In this document: in pieces, positions 30,201 through 41,500 of the stretch | Position numbering within the stretch: the first letter of the stretch is position 1 | Layout of the letters: each line of letters begins with the position of its first letter | DNA from: Heterodera schachtii | Lineage: Eukaryota; Nematoda; Chromadorea; Rhabditida; Heteroderidae | Length of the DNA stretch: 64,000 nt | Reading direction: 5' to 3' | NCBI GenBank assembly: GCA_023374025.1 | Contig: SIJG01000045.1 | Span: 1-64,000, forward strand | Notes under the pieces: model-generated | The model's input: only the letters and a program-made list of their open reading frames with translations | What the model was told of the DNA's origin: nothing | Database searches by the model: none | Program-made: the position numbers and the translations under genes

Positions 30201-33200
30201 AAAAGCACGAGCCACAAGTGTCCGATTTTAGCTTATTGTTGGCCACAAAATTTCACATAGTCTTGGGCCCCAAATGTCCAAAACGGTAAGTAAGAAATCG
30301 GCCGCATGTTCTCACCGAATAGGACCTATAATTTGCTTAATATTCTCAAAATTATCCCTTATAACTAGAGTTGAGCGGGACCGGGACCGGGCCGGGAATT
30401 CCCGGTCATCCGAGGTCCCGGTCCCGGATTTTGAAAAGCTCAGGTCCCGGTCCCGGTAGGGCAACCGGGAAAAACACGCACTGGTAAGAATGGGGGTCTG
30501 AGTGGAAAATTAGTGATGAAAATTGGAGTCAAAGGAAAAAATATTAAAAAAATGATTAAAAATAATCTTTAAGAGTGTCGCAACCAATTGTGCAAATGGC
30601 CTAGTGGCTAGTCCCCTTGACTTTTGTCTTCTTCTTTCCCCTGGTTCAATCCCTCTACGGAAATTAAAATATTTTGAATTTTCTTTTTGTATACTCATGG
30701 TTTTCCTTTCGACAAAATATGATTTCTCATAGTTTTTTTTTATTTATACATATTTTGTTATATTTTGAATGAAAATACGTACAAATTGAGCCTAATAAAT
30801 CCAAAAAACCTGCCTTTTTGTTGATAATCTGTTAACAAATTGCACTCAAATTTTCAAAATTTTCCCCGGCGGCGCCTATCGGCACCGCCGGTCTCCCCTT
30901 CTCCACAAAAGTTTTTTGCAAAAAGTGCGCCGAAAAAAATGATCAGAAAAGTAATATAAATTTCTAATAATATTCGATCATTTAGTCCAAAAATGATTAT
31001 TTTTAAAAATAATTTAAATAAATTTAGTTTGAAAATTTTCATTAATTTAATTATGCTTTAACTTTTGGATTTTATTAAATAAAAAACAAAATAAAAATTT
31101 AATTTTGTATTATTTTCAATTGACATAAATTAATATTTGAATTTTTTAAAAATTTTTTGAATTTTTTTGAATTTTTAAAAAGTCCCGGTTCCCGGTCCCG
31201 GTCCCGAAAAAAAATCGAGGTCCCGGTCCCGGCTTCTCAGATCCCGGCAAGTCCCGGTCCCGGTTTTGCCCAAAATTCCCGGTCCCGCTCAACTCTACTT
31301 ATAACTTTCAAATAAACAATCAGTTTGCAAAAATAAGAATCCCGAGAGATTTAAAAATCCATCAAAAGCGCAGCCAGAAAATTTTTAGGGCGCTCCGAAT
31401 TTTCAAGTGCATTTTCCATTTTAATAAATTTATTTTATATAATTTGAAAAAGCGTTTTAATGAAGTAAAAAATAAAGGCAATTAAAATATTAAAAAATAA
31501 TTTGAACTGGATTTTTGTCAAATAAATAAGTCGGCAGTTTTTAAAAATTTTAAATAATTTCTTTAAACAATTAAAAATATTTAAAATTATTTTGTTGTTG
31601 CACCCACAAAAAAAGAATTTAGGTAAATTTTTCTAAAAAAATAAAATAAAATAAAACAATTTTGGTCTAGCGAATAATGGATGTTTAATTAGTCGCTTTT
31701 CTGGAAATTAATCCTAATTAATCCCAGACTCTTTAATATGAACTGGAGAATGATCATTAATGGAGTAAACCATTTTTGTCAATTTAATGAATTTATTTGG
31801 TAAATTTACACACATTGCCATCCTCGGGCACAAATCGGCCACCAATTTGACCACTTGACAAGCGATCAATGTGCAGTCTGATCAGTTGAACGCATTTGCT
31901 GAAGAGGCTGGACTGCAGCGAATTGTAAAGGCCGCGTTGGCCAACATTCTGACAAAAATTGACGACGATTAAAACCAGGGCTCGCAGATGAAAATTTTCA
32001 AAAGCCTCATTTGGCAAGCAAAAAAGCCTCATTTTGGGCCAAAAAGCCTCATTTTCACAAAATTTATTCAAAACACGCTTAAGATATTCAAATGTTATAT
32101 TTTTGATTGTCCACGACCAATTTGAGCAATTTTTTGTTAGAACCGATAGGCGCCGCCGAGGGAAAAATTAAGAATCTTCACTACATTTTTAGCTGATTCT
32201 CATTAAAAAAATTCTTAATTTGGTGGATTTTCGGAAAAGAATTGGTTATTTTCTTGTTTTTATGAAAAATTTAACAAATTTTTTTGGAAAATTTGGGTGG
32301 GATTTTCGTTTTGACGCTTTTTAAAAACCCAAATTATTAAATGATAGTCAAACATTATGTCAATTTATCAAAATTAATCATAAAATTTAACAGATTCTGA
32401 CGATTTTCCCCAAAAGCCTCAAAAATTCTCAAAAAACCTCAAAGCCTCATTTTGAAAATTTAGCCTCATTGACCTATCAAAAAACCACAAAATGAGGCTA
32501 CAGCCTCAGACCTGCGAGCCCTGATTAAAACGATGCTTTTTCGTCTTTTCATAAAAAAAATGTTCGAAAAAGGAATTTGGCTGGCAGTTACGGATTAAAT
32601 TAAAATAAATTTTCAATGGGTTTTTCGACCTCTGACAGAGCAGCAAATTGATTGGCATGACGGACCAGGAATTTGATGAGCGGAAGCAAAGCAGCGAAAT
32701 TGCCTTCATATGCATCAACAACTTTCTGAGTGAATTTTGGGGAAAATAATGTTAATGTTATTAAGAGTTTTTTAGAGAGCAGAGCGTTTTCGCCTCCCCC
32801 TGCACGGGGCGAAATTTTTTTTTTTAATTTTTCTAACTTTGTAATTTTTTAAATTTTGATTTATAAGAAAATTTCAAGAAAAAAATGATTTTTTCAGCGA
32901 TTTTTCAAAACTTTAGATGAATTACTAAATTTTTTCAAAAAAATCATTGAAAAAATTACAAATTTTTTTTTAATTCTTAACAATAAATTTTTTTTAATTA
33001 AAAATTTTTTTTAAGGGATGGGGAAAGGTGGGGGGGGGGTCTTAGTGCACCCGCTTTTATATTATTAATTTGTCTTTTTTTATTGTCCACCTGCGTTTGG
33101 GCAAGCACTCGTCCAATTGGGTCGAACACAATTTGACGCAGCACTTCAACTTCAATTTTGACATTTTGGAACATGGTGGAGCACAAATTGGTTTCTACCT

Positions 33201-36200
33201 AATTAAATTATAAAAATTAAAATTTATTAAAAAACAAAATTATTTTTTCGAATTTAATTATTTTTGTTCACTTGAACTAAGACGAGAATGGTCGAACACA
33301 TGAACAACACCACAACAATTGCGTTGTCTCTGTGCGCTTGGTCAGCTGTGTCCGCAATGCGTGACGCCACTTTTTTGAGCGCACTTTAAAAAAACAAAAT
33401 AAATATTCAAATTTATTTTAAATATTTTTCCCATTTTGAATACAGTTTTTAGTGCATAAAATAGCCGAAAGGATATTTTGCGACATACCTGCATATTATA
33501 AGCCCAACTATTTATTTGTCATTAGGTTTCCTTTTTTCCGGAATTCCGGCCAAAAAAAGCTCAAGAATCAAAATCCTAATTAGGCTTCATTAAAATTCAA
33601 AAAGCGCTGAAAAACATTTTTTGCTTAGCTATTTTTTCATACATAATAATTAGGGATGGGAATTTAAGTCACGAAAAATCTAAAAAAAGTCGACTTAAAA
33701 AGTCATGAAAAATCGCCAAAAAGTCACGAAAAAGTCATAAAAAACGCCAAAAAGTCACAAAAAATGCAAAAAAGTCATGAAAAAATAACCAAAAAGTCAT
33801 ATAAAAATACCAAAAAAGCACTAAAAAATCCAAAAAAGTCCTGAAAAATTAGTCAAATGTAATTATATCCAAAATCCGTTTTTAAACATTCTTCGAAGAA
33901 AGTAATTTAAAAACGCGACTAGTTTTAACAGAAAAAAATATTCAAAAGTGTTACACCGCCAGATTTTATTTTATTTTTTATTTCCAGTCGCGTCATTTGA
34001 GTCCTAATGATATAAGAATTTCAGTTCCGTCTCGAAGATTGGCTTATTTTTCGGAATTTTCATCACAAAAAAGTCAAATTTTGACTTAAAAAATGTAAAA
34101 AGTCATGAAAAAAGTCGCAAAAACTCAAAAAAGTCATAAAAATCCCAAAAAGTGCAAAAAAGTCAAAAAAAGTCACCAAAAAATGTATGTTAGAGGCTTC
34201 AAACAAAGTGTAGAACACTTTTGAAGTCATTTTAAGGTCATTTAGAGTCAGCAAAAAAAAAGTCATTTGACTTAAATTCCCATCCCTAATAATAATGGAG
34301 TGCAGGCGGAAATTTTTTTATGAATTTTGGTGTAATATTGAGATTTTTCGAAAAAAAAACAGAATTGCTGCCTCAAAAAGAGGTTAATGTAATAAAGTCA
34401 GCATTAAACTCATTAAAAAATTATTTTTTTTAATCTATTTATTTTTTTAATACCGTAAACTTTACAATATCCGGAATACTGTGGTAGCAAATTGGTCCTT
34501 CTTCAACGCTTCGCCCTTTTCACTATCATTTTTCTCTTTTCCTTCAACTATTTCGTCACCCGGCTGTTTTTGTCTGCTATCTTTTCCCTTCTCTCCTTTT
34601 CGCATTGTCTCTCTTTTATCTGGCTGATCACTTTTCTGATCACCGTCATCATTTGTTTCTTCATCCACTTTTTCAACAATGTTGCCCAAATTTTTGCCCC
34701 TCCATCGCATTTTCACCGCCGCTCGCTGTTGGACCGTATTTATTGGACGGGCGCCATACCGTAATGCATTTGACAATTTGTTGCCACCATTTAATGAGCC
34801 ATTATTTGGACCAATTTGATCGGGCTTTTCTCTTCTTTTAAGCAATTTGATAAAGAAACTTTTACTGTATCGACAAGTGAAAGAAACGGTTATCGATCGC
34901 AAAAAAAAATTGATCAAAAATATTTTGATCAGTCAAACTAATTTTCCCGGTTTACGGACCGGGCCGAGGCTGCTTGTTCTTTTTCTTTTTCATTATTTAA
35001 AGTATTAAAATTAATATTATAAAAATCCCAGTCCAATTTTACGCTTTTATGAAGGTTGCTTTTGGAGAGCGATTGTTTGCACCGATTTGATCAGCGATTG
35101 TCCTCAGGGGCTTCTGAATTTTGAAAAATTATATTATCTAATTAAGTAACATTTCCCCTTGCCCTCCGCCCGACCATCATATTTTCGGCACGATATTGCG
35201 CATAGAAATGGAGAAAATTGGTGCAAACGGCGTCATCATCGTTGTCCAACAACCAGGAAGCCATCTTCAAAAAAGAAATTGTGCCTAATTTAAGGGCAAA
35301 CGATAATTTATTACCTTGTGAATTCGTTGAGTTTCTCTCAATGTGACGAAGGAGGACAAGCGGAAGGAGGGCATTTCTTGGAAATTTTTAAAATTTGGAT
35401 TGTATAAATTCTTTTAAAGTAAAAATTGATTTATTTAAAACTTTTGAAATTTAATTACTCAGAAAAAAACATTCAAAAAACATTCTTTTTTTTGAAAAAA
35501 CGAAAAATGTTTCAACAGCCCCGTTCATATTACCGTAATCATCGTCCAAATACTCGAACACTTTGGTCGGGTCGACCGGCACGCAACTTGTCCGGACTAA
35601 ATTGCCGAACTCCGACTCAATGTTGGCACAACCAATTTCGTAAATTTGTTTCTAAAATGCAAGCCCATCAGCTCCCGAGAGAAAGTCCTAGCAATAAAGC
35701 GAAAAATGTGTTCAAAAACAATAAAATTCCCATAAATTATATTTTCGAACACTGATTTTATAAGAAATATTCTATCGTATTTTCTACCGTACAATGTGCT
35801 CATGGTTTCTGTAGACGGGATGGGTGGCAAAAAAGGCGATTGCCTCCTTCAGGTTGCGCATCTTTTCCAAGTAGTCATCAATGTTCAACAGCACATTGCC
35901 CCCGTCCCGAATGGTGTTCTCCAGCACCGTTGTTTTCCCGTGGAATTGAATGGTCGCGTCAACGGTGGACAACAGTTTTCGAATGTCTTTGAAATTTTGA
36001 AAAAAGCACAATAAAGGGCCAAATAAGCGCCAATTAAAAATATATATGGCCAAGGAAAGCATTATTAAGCTTTGTTCAACGTTTAGACCTAATGAATTTT
36101 TTGAAATACACTTAAGGCTATCGAATAAAACATCATTAATTATAGTACTAATTAGTTTAATTTATGTGTTAATTGCCAACACTCACTCTGTTGTTCCTTT

Positions 36201-36967
36201 TGAATGACACTTGATTTGGCCACCAACGTCTGCACATTTGTGGACAATGAATCAATTCTTTCCTGCGAAAGGTCCGAATTTCTGTTTTTTAGTCAAGTTT
36301 TAAAAGAAAATGAAAATATTTACACTTTTTTTTAAAAAAATTTATAGAATATTAGAGCCAAGCGTGAGAACTTTCGAATGCCCAAATTTTGCTTATTTTT
36401 AATACTTCTGAGGAGAGTTATGAGACTAAAGCTTGGTATTTGGAAAAAGCCTGGACCTAGATTTTCTGGACAAAACCCAGTAAAATCCATGTCCAGGAAA
36501 AACCCATTGTCGTAAAATGGCCTGGATCTGGGATCCATGAAAAACATAGGCCTGAGTCCAAGTCCAGGTCGAGCTCTAGTTATGACGATTTTTAACTTAA
36601 AAAAATCTATAAAAATGGCTAATTAAAAAACAATGCCTTTGCAGCGGTTTTTTATAAAAGGTCACAATCGCTTAAAAAATGAGATTGGCATGGCATTGGA
36701 CCCATATGCAAAGAGTCCAAGTTTCATTTTGTCCCGATTAAGTGCCATTTTGTTTGCCTGAAAATTGTCCATCAGTGAGCAAACTGAGCCGGTCAATGTG
36801 GCACTTTTTTCCAAAATGCCCTGGAAACTGGAAAGCCATTCTTCGTCCTGAACATATTTATTCATTTATTTTTTTAATTTCTGCATTTTCTTCACTTTGC
36901 TTAACAGTTGATTCAACTCTTCAACAGATGCACCACCACCACCAATTTTTGAAGCTGATGACGTCAT
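27229..36967 (-). CDS. exo70: EXO70, exocyst complex subunit
   Basis: complement(join(27229..27334,27898..28031,28755..28916,29350..29438,29730..30003,31814..31948,32630..32725,33091..33198,33272..33383,34466..34864,34960..34972,35083..35113,35151..35264,35315..35376,35534..35651,35793..35986,36187..36262,36702..36847,36896..36967)), about 810 residues. Exo70 tethers secretory vesicles to the plasma membrane, binding phosphoinositides and other exocyst subunits. Recognised by family pattern: N-terminal coiled coil (LEKSATLTGSVCSLMDNF), DYLEKMRNLKEAIAFF, IESEFGNLV, a basic Lys/Arg linker (exon 34466-34864), FVPEDGNVHPVSSGTVNFL, FMFNNLGYIV, FNRDFDAIIESQKHF and the C-terminal LKYDAETIEMVIDSLF. 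Phases agree at nearly every junction. Uncertain: the 36702 and 35151 exon ends and the 13-nt microexon at 34960. Introns hold three hAT-like elements. Slightly longer than the usual 650-740 residues. Confidence 0.9.
28416..28483 (+). repeat. 22-bp tandem repeat, three units
   Basis: TTTTAAATAAAAATAATAAT plus AA is repeated three times in an EXO70 intron. Confidence 0.8.
30366..31297. mobile_element. hAT-like element in EXO70 intron, 8-bp TSD
   Basis: TIRs TAGAGTTGAGCGGGACCGG / GGTCCCGCTCAACTCTA; perfect target duplication CTTATAAC (30358-30365, 31298-31305). Same family as 23595-23788 but 932 bp. It contains the CGGCGGCGCCTATCGGCACC hairpin at 30864-30891 and a tRNA-like patch at 30597-30660 (A-box TGGCCTAGTGG, B-box GGTTCAATCCC). 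No transposase. Confidence 0.85.
31976..32523. mobile_element. hAT-like element in EXO70 intron, TIR CAGGGCTCGCAG
   Basis: Perfect 12-bp TIRs and a perfect 8-bp duplication ATTAAAAC (31968-31975, 32524-32531). The interior has several AGCCTCATTTT repeats and half of the shared hairpin (CCGATAGGCGCCGCCG, 32143-32158). Non-autonomous. Confidence 0.9.
32780..33045. repeat. AT-rich palindromic repeat with G/C-run ends
   Basis: CCTCCCCCTGCACGGGG at the left and GGGGAAAGGTGGGGGGGGG at the right enclose A/T-rich inverted arms. Related blocks appear at 27550-27860, 40250-40490 and 54300-54480. No TSD identified. Confidence 0.5.
33651..34288. mobile_element. hAT-like element, TIR TAGGGATGGGAATTTAAGTCA
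   Basis: Inverted termini with a perfect 8-bp duplication ATAATAAT (33643-33650, 34289-34296). The interior is dense in AAAAAGTCA repeats. It lies in an EXO70 intron; a diverged copy is at 63273-63650. Confidence 0.9.
36350..36581. mobile_element. Probable MITE in EXO70 intron
   Basis: TAGAGCCAAGCG at the left and GGTCGAGCTCTA at the right, with an interior of repeated CCTGGAC/GTCCAGG blocks. A convincing target duplication was not found. Confidence 0.45.
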
Positions 36968-38539
36968 TCCCTTAAATTTTTAAAAAACAATTTCGTAATT
37001 TTTGTTCGAGTCCAAGCCGAATCGGATCGAATTTTGAGGATTTTTAAATATTTTGTGATAACTAATATGTTTCCAAAAATACTTTTTATTGTTTTCAAAA
37101 GCCCTTAAAAATTAATGGGAAATTAATTTTCGGTAATCTTAAAATTTCAAATAAGCCCCCAAGCCAAACACTCGAAAATCTAAGCATTTTTTATGTGTTA
37201 CTCAAATTGAGAATTAATATTTAAAATAAGTGTAATAATATTTTAAATTCCATTATTATTCCCACCACTTTTTGTTGGGTCGTCGATCGATGTTTGTGTG
37301 TGCTTATTGCTTTTTGTATATGCACTTTAAAATGGATTTTATTCAATAAAGGTGAGTGGCAAAAATAAAAAATATTTTTATTGGCCATTTAAACAATTTC
37401 AAATTGAAAATGTACATTTTATAAATCAATATTTATTTATATTTGACAGCATTAGACAAATAGAATTAAAATTTGATACTAGAATTTCTTTAAATTTTAA
37501 TTTTTTGAAAATTTGTTGTTATTCCAATCGAAGCACAAATGTTTGCCCTTGGCTGTTGGCCGCTAACACAATCTTAATTTATTGGAAACAATAAAAAACA
37601 ATTTGTAAAATTATATTTCTTTTAAAATTAAAGGAATTTATGAATATTTTATATTTTTACGTTTGAATTTCGCTTCCAGCAGACCTGAAAACTTACATTT
37701 TTAGTGTAATAGGCAAAATTAGAGATGTAATTTGAAAATCCTAATTTTCTGGCAAGGGATTGGTGTCGACAAAAAATTGACTTTTCTGTTTCGGGATTAT
37801 ACAGCAAAATTTAAAAAAAACGCGAGTTCTTTTGGTGCGAGGACTGCAAAAGACGCAAATGCGGACCCAATTGAGGAGATTTTGATTCAGATTATGGCAT
37901 TGTGTCCCCCAAATCGCGGGCGCCCGCTAAGAATTTTTTGTTTGGGTAAATAAAAATCGAACGATATTTTCGTCTGTCTTAATCGGAACAGGGGAGAACC
38001 CGAACTAATTATAAGAAATAAAGATGCCGGTTGACTAGCAGTTCGGCACATTTCGTAAAATAATCCTGCTGGCAAATATAAGTCATATCTCCAAGTGCAA
38101 ATAATAGTCACCCTTTATGGTTTTTCAATGGGCCCACTCAAGTAAAAAAGTGCCAAATCTAAAAAGTTTGATTGATTTAAAAACTTTCAAGCAATATCAC
38201 TTTTCGGCAATTGGAACCCGTTCAAAATGGGTGCACTTCATTTTCACCCCATCGTTTCTCCCTCCCCCGCCCCGCCGAAAAATAAACTTAGAAATTTAGA
38301 AAAAAAATTTAGGATTTTTTTTAGTAGAAAAGCAGGGAGGAAACAAACTGCTCCGCTAGTTGAAGCGACTAAAAAGTTCTGTTTAAGTCCATTAGAACCT
38401 ATAAAGATTTTTTGGGTGGTTTTGTATCTGAGAGATATAATGACCTATATTTGCCATAATCCCCAATTGTCCGCCTGGTGCAGCAATATTTAAATAATGC
38501 CAGGATTGAGATTAGGTAATTATGGCTTTAGAAAACTAG
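36968..38539. other. Spacer between COP1 3' end and EXO70 start
   Basis: Holds the EXO70 promoter side; TTTTTAAAAATTTAAG ends 3 nt before its ATG and could be a spliced-leader acceptor. A plus-strand patch at 37800-37880 reads FFWCEDCKRRKCGPN then stop, possibly a relic of a zinc-finger transposase. Otherwise AT-rich. Confidence 0.4.
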
Positions 38540-41500
38540 CTAAAAACGCACTGCCGACACAAAATCGCCACTCCCAGCAGTGGGTTGCTGCTGCAGGGCC
38601 GTACTGCTCGAATTTGTGCCAGTGACAGTGCCCGCCACAGTGTTGTGCAGTTCAACAGACGGTGAAGGGGTGTGCCATGGCGATGGTCCACCAGTGCCAA
38701 AAATGGTGTTTCCATGGCCCGCTGTAAAACAAATTGTTCAGACAGATTCACCGCTTCGGCGGTACTTTTTAACATTCTGTTAACTAAGTAAAAATAAAAA
38801 ATAAATTTTCTGCTAATTAGAATCAATCGGTTTATTTGTTTCTGGGACCGTTAGAATACCCTTAAATGGTTCGGTTAGTCGTTTAGTTTTTTGCCAGTTT
38901 TTCAAATAAAACTTGAAGAATTCAGCAGACAATCAATTAGAGAATACTTAGTTAGAGGAAACCCCAATAAAAAACGGTCAGAATAATATTTTGGGAAAAG
39001 TATAAAAAGAAATGAAGAAATTATACTCGGTTAATTCTTTTTTAAGAGTTTTCCCAAAACTTTTTATTAAATAAAAATTAAATAATTTTATATTTTTATT
39101 TATTTATAAACTCTACTAAATGAAAAATCGGCCGTTGTGCTGGCAGCCAAAAAATCGGTGGTGGGATTTGAGGAGGATGAAAATGCCGAGTGATGCGGCG
39201 CCGCTGGTGGCACCACCGGCGGCGACGGATAAGACACACAACGCTTGCCAAAATCGAAGCTCAGCAACGGTTCGCCGATCGCCTTGTAGTACATGTACAA
39301 CTGATTGTTTTCACTGCCTTAAACCATAGGTAAATAATAATAATTTTTTTTAAATTCAAAAATGAATGGCGCGATTTCTCACCGCGTTTTACTAAGAATT
39401 TGTCACAAATTTTGTGGGACTTGGAGGCTAAATAATCCTTGTTTTTTGGGTAATAAAGTTAAACCTATAACCAGGGCCTGGATTTGTATGTTTGTTAAAA
39501 AATGCCAAATATGCCTTAAAAAACTGCCAGAAAAAAGCAATAAATAATATTTTAAACAATCGCAAATTTTCTGCAGAGATCGTTTCTCATGTTGGTTGAA
39601 AAATGCAAAATTTAAATTTACGAATCTGTCAGAAAAAGCAAAATTATTGAAATTATCTTGGTTTTTTCAATAAAAAATTAATGAAAAATAATTTTTATTC
39701 TTTTTAAAAAAATCTGCTTTTAGTTTCGCTTTTTTTACCGCCCTTTGTTAAGCCACTCAAAAACAAAGAGAAACTCGAACCCCAAATCCGATAAATGTAA
39801 TTAAAGAAAATGCTATCTTACCACAAATCACATGTGTCCCGTCTGTGGCAAGACCTAACAAAAAATAAAAAATTAAATTTTTACAAATTTTTTTTTGTTT
39901 TTGTATACGAACCAACAAAATTTTTCTCATTTTGATGCCCTCGCATTGTCTGCAGGCATTTGCCAGTGCTCACATCCCACAGCCTCAGATTACTGTCCGT
40001 CGATCTGACAGCAAACAAAAATTTTTAAATGAAAAAAATAATTAATTGATAGTAAAAAAAAATTAATAATAATTAATTAATTTAAAAGAAGCACGGCCTG
40101 AAAGGTGCCCAAGTTCCTTTTCGTTAAATTCATTTTTATTTGAATGGATTTTCACAAAAATTATTTTAAAAGAATTTCATGCAATTTTGAAAATGTCGAA
40201 CCAATCGTGCAGAAAGATTTTTGAACTGTCCGAACACAAAGCGGATGCACTACGTTCCCCCATCCCCGTCCCTACGAAATTTTTTTTAAATTTTTTCAAA
40301 CGCAGAAAATTTTTTTTACTGTATAAGAAAATTTCAAGAAAATTTTTTTAATGATTAGCGTTTTTTTCATAATTTTCATTGAAATTTTTTTTATTTTCAT
40401 AGTTTTTTTTTTTTACTATTTTTTGAAAAAAATTCTAAGTTTGTAATTTTTTTTTAATTTCAGGGGAGGGAAAAACGAATTGGTCCGCACAAACCTACCA
40501 GGAGGAAATCGCATAAGGAAATTATATAATTTTATAAAATTTAATAATTATTTTAAAGAAAAAAGAACGAGTGACTGACGCCGAAACGACTTCATTTTCG
40601 TTGGCATATTTCACATAAGAAACGGCCTTGCGATGGCCTCGAAAAATGTTCAGCGGCTTCGACATTTGACGTAAATCATAAAGATGGACGCAATGGTCTT
40701 CAAAAATGTATTAAAATTATTTAAAAAAATGTATTTTTCTCATCGATTAGAGACACCTGAAGCGCCAAACACCAATTGGTCACGCGATTTTGGCGAAAAA
40801 TAAACGCAACACACATTCACTTTTGCGTCAATGGCACACAATGATTGAGGACACTTAACCATAATTTAAATTAAATTAATTTTTAAAAACTAATCTGGGC
40901 ATTCAATCGAAGATATTTTAATACAGGTTGCGATTTTGCATGGAAAATTTCGAATTTTCCGGACTTTTTTGGAAGGGCCCGTGCCATTTGCAGGAGCCGG
41001 GTTTTTGAAAAATTAATTAAGAAGTGAGAAACAATTAAGGCACAAAAAAGTTGACTTACCATCACGGACCATAGTTTGACCTGAAAGAACGAGAAAATAC
41101 AGTACCACGCTAAAATTGTGCAGCACAGTATTTATAGAGACCGGACGGGTCCGGGCGCCCGCCGAGACTTTTGCTGGACCGCCCGGACCCGGTAAATTAT
41201 CAAAAAATAGCGGGCCCATGCAGCCTATTTAAACGGCCTTTTTCTACCGAGTCGCCCGGGCCTGGTCAATTGTCTAAATGTAAGCCCGGTCCCGGGCCCG
41301 TTACTTTCAAAATTCGGATCTACAGTATTTATTCACTTTTCCGTCATCGCTGCCGCTGGCCATCAGATGCGGGTCGATGCTGTTGAATTGGACTGTCCAG
41401 CAGCGTTTTTCATGCTCACCAAATGTCCGTGTACATTTTGCGGCTAAAAAGCCCCCCAAAAATGAGTTAGAAGGAAGCTAATAAATTTCCAATAATTCTC

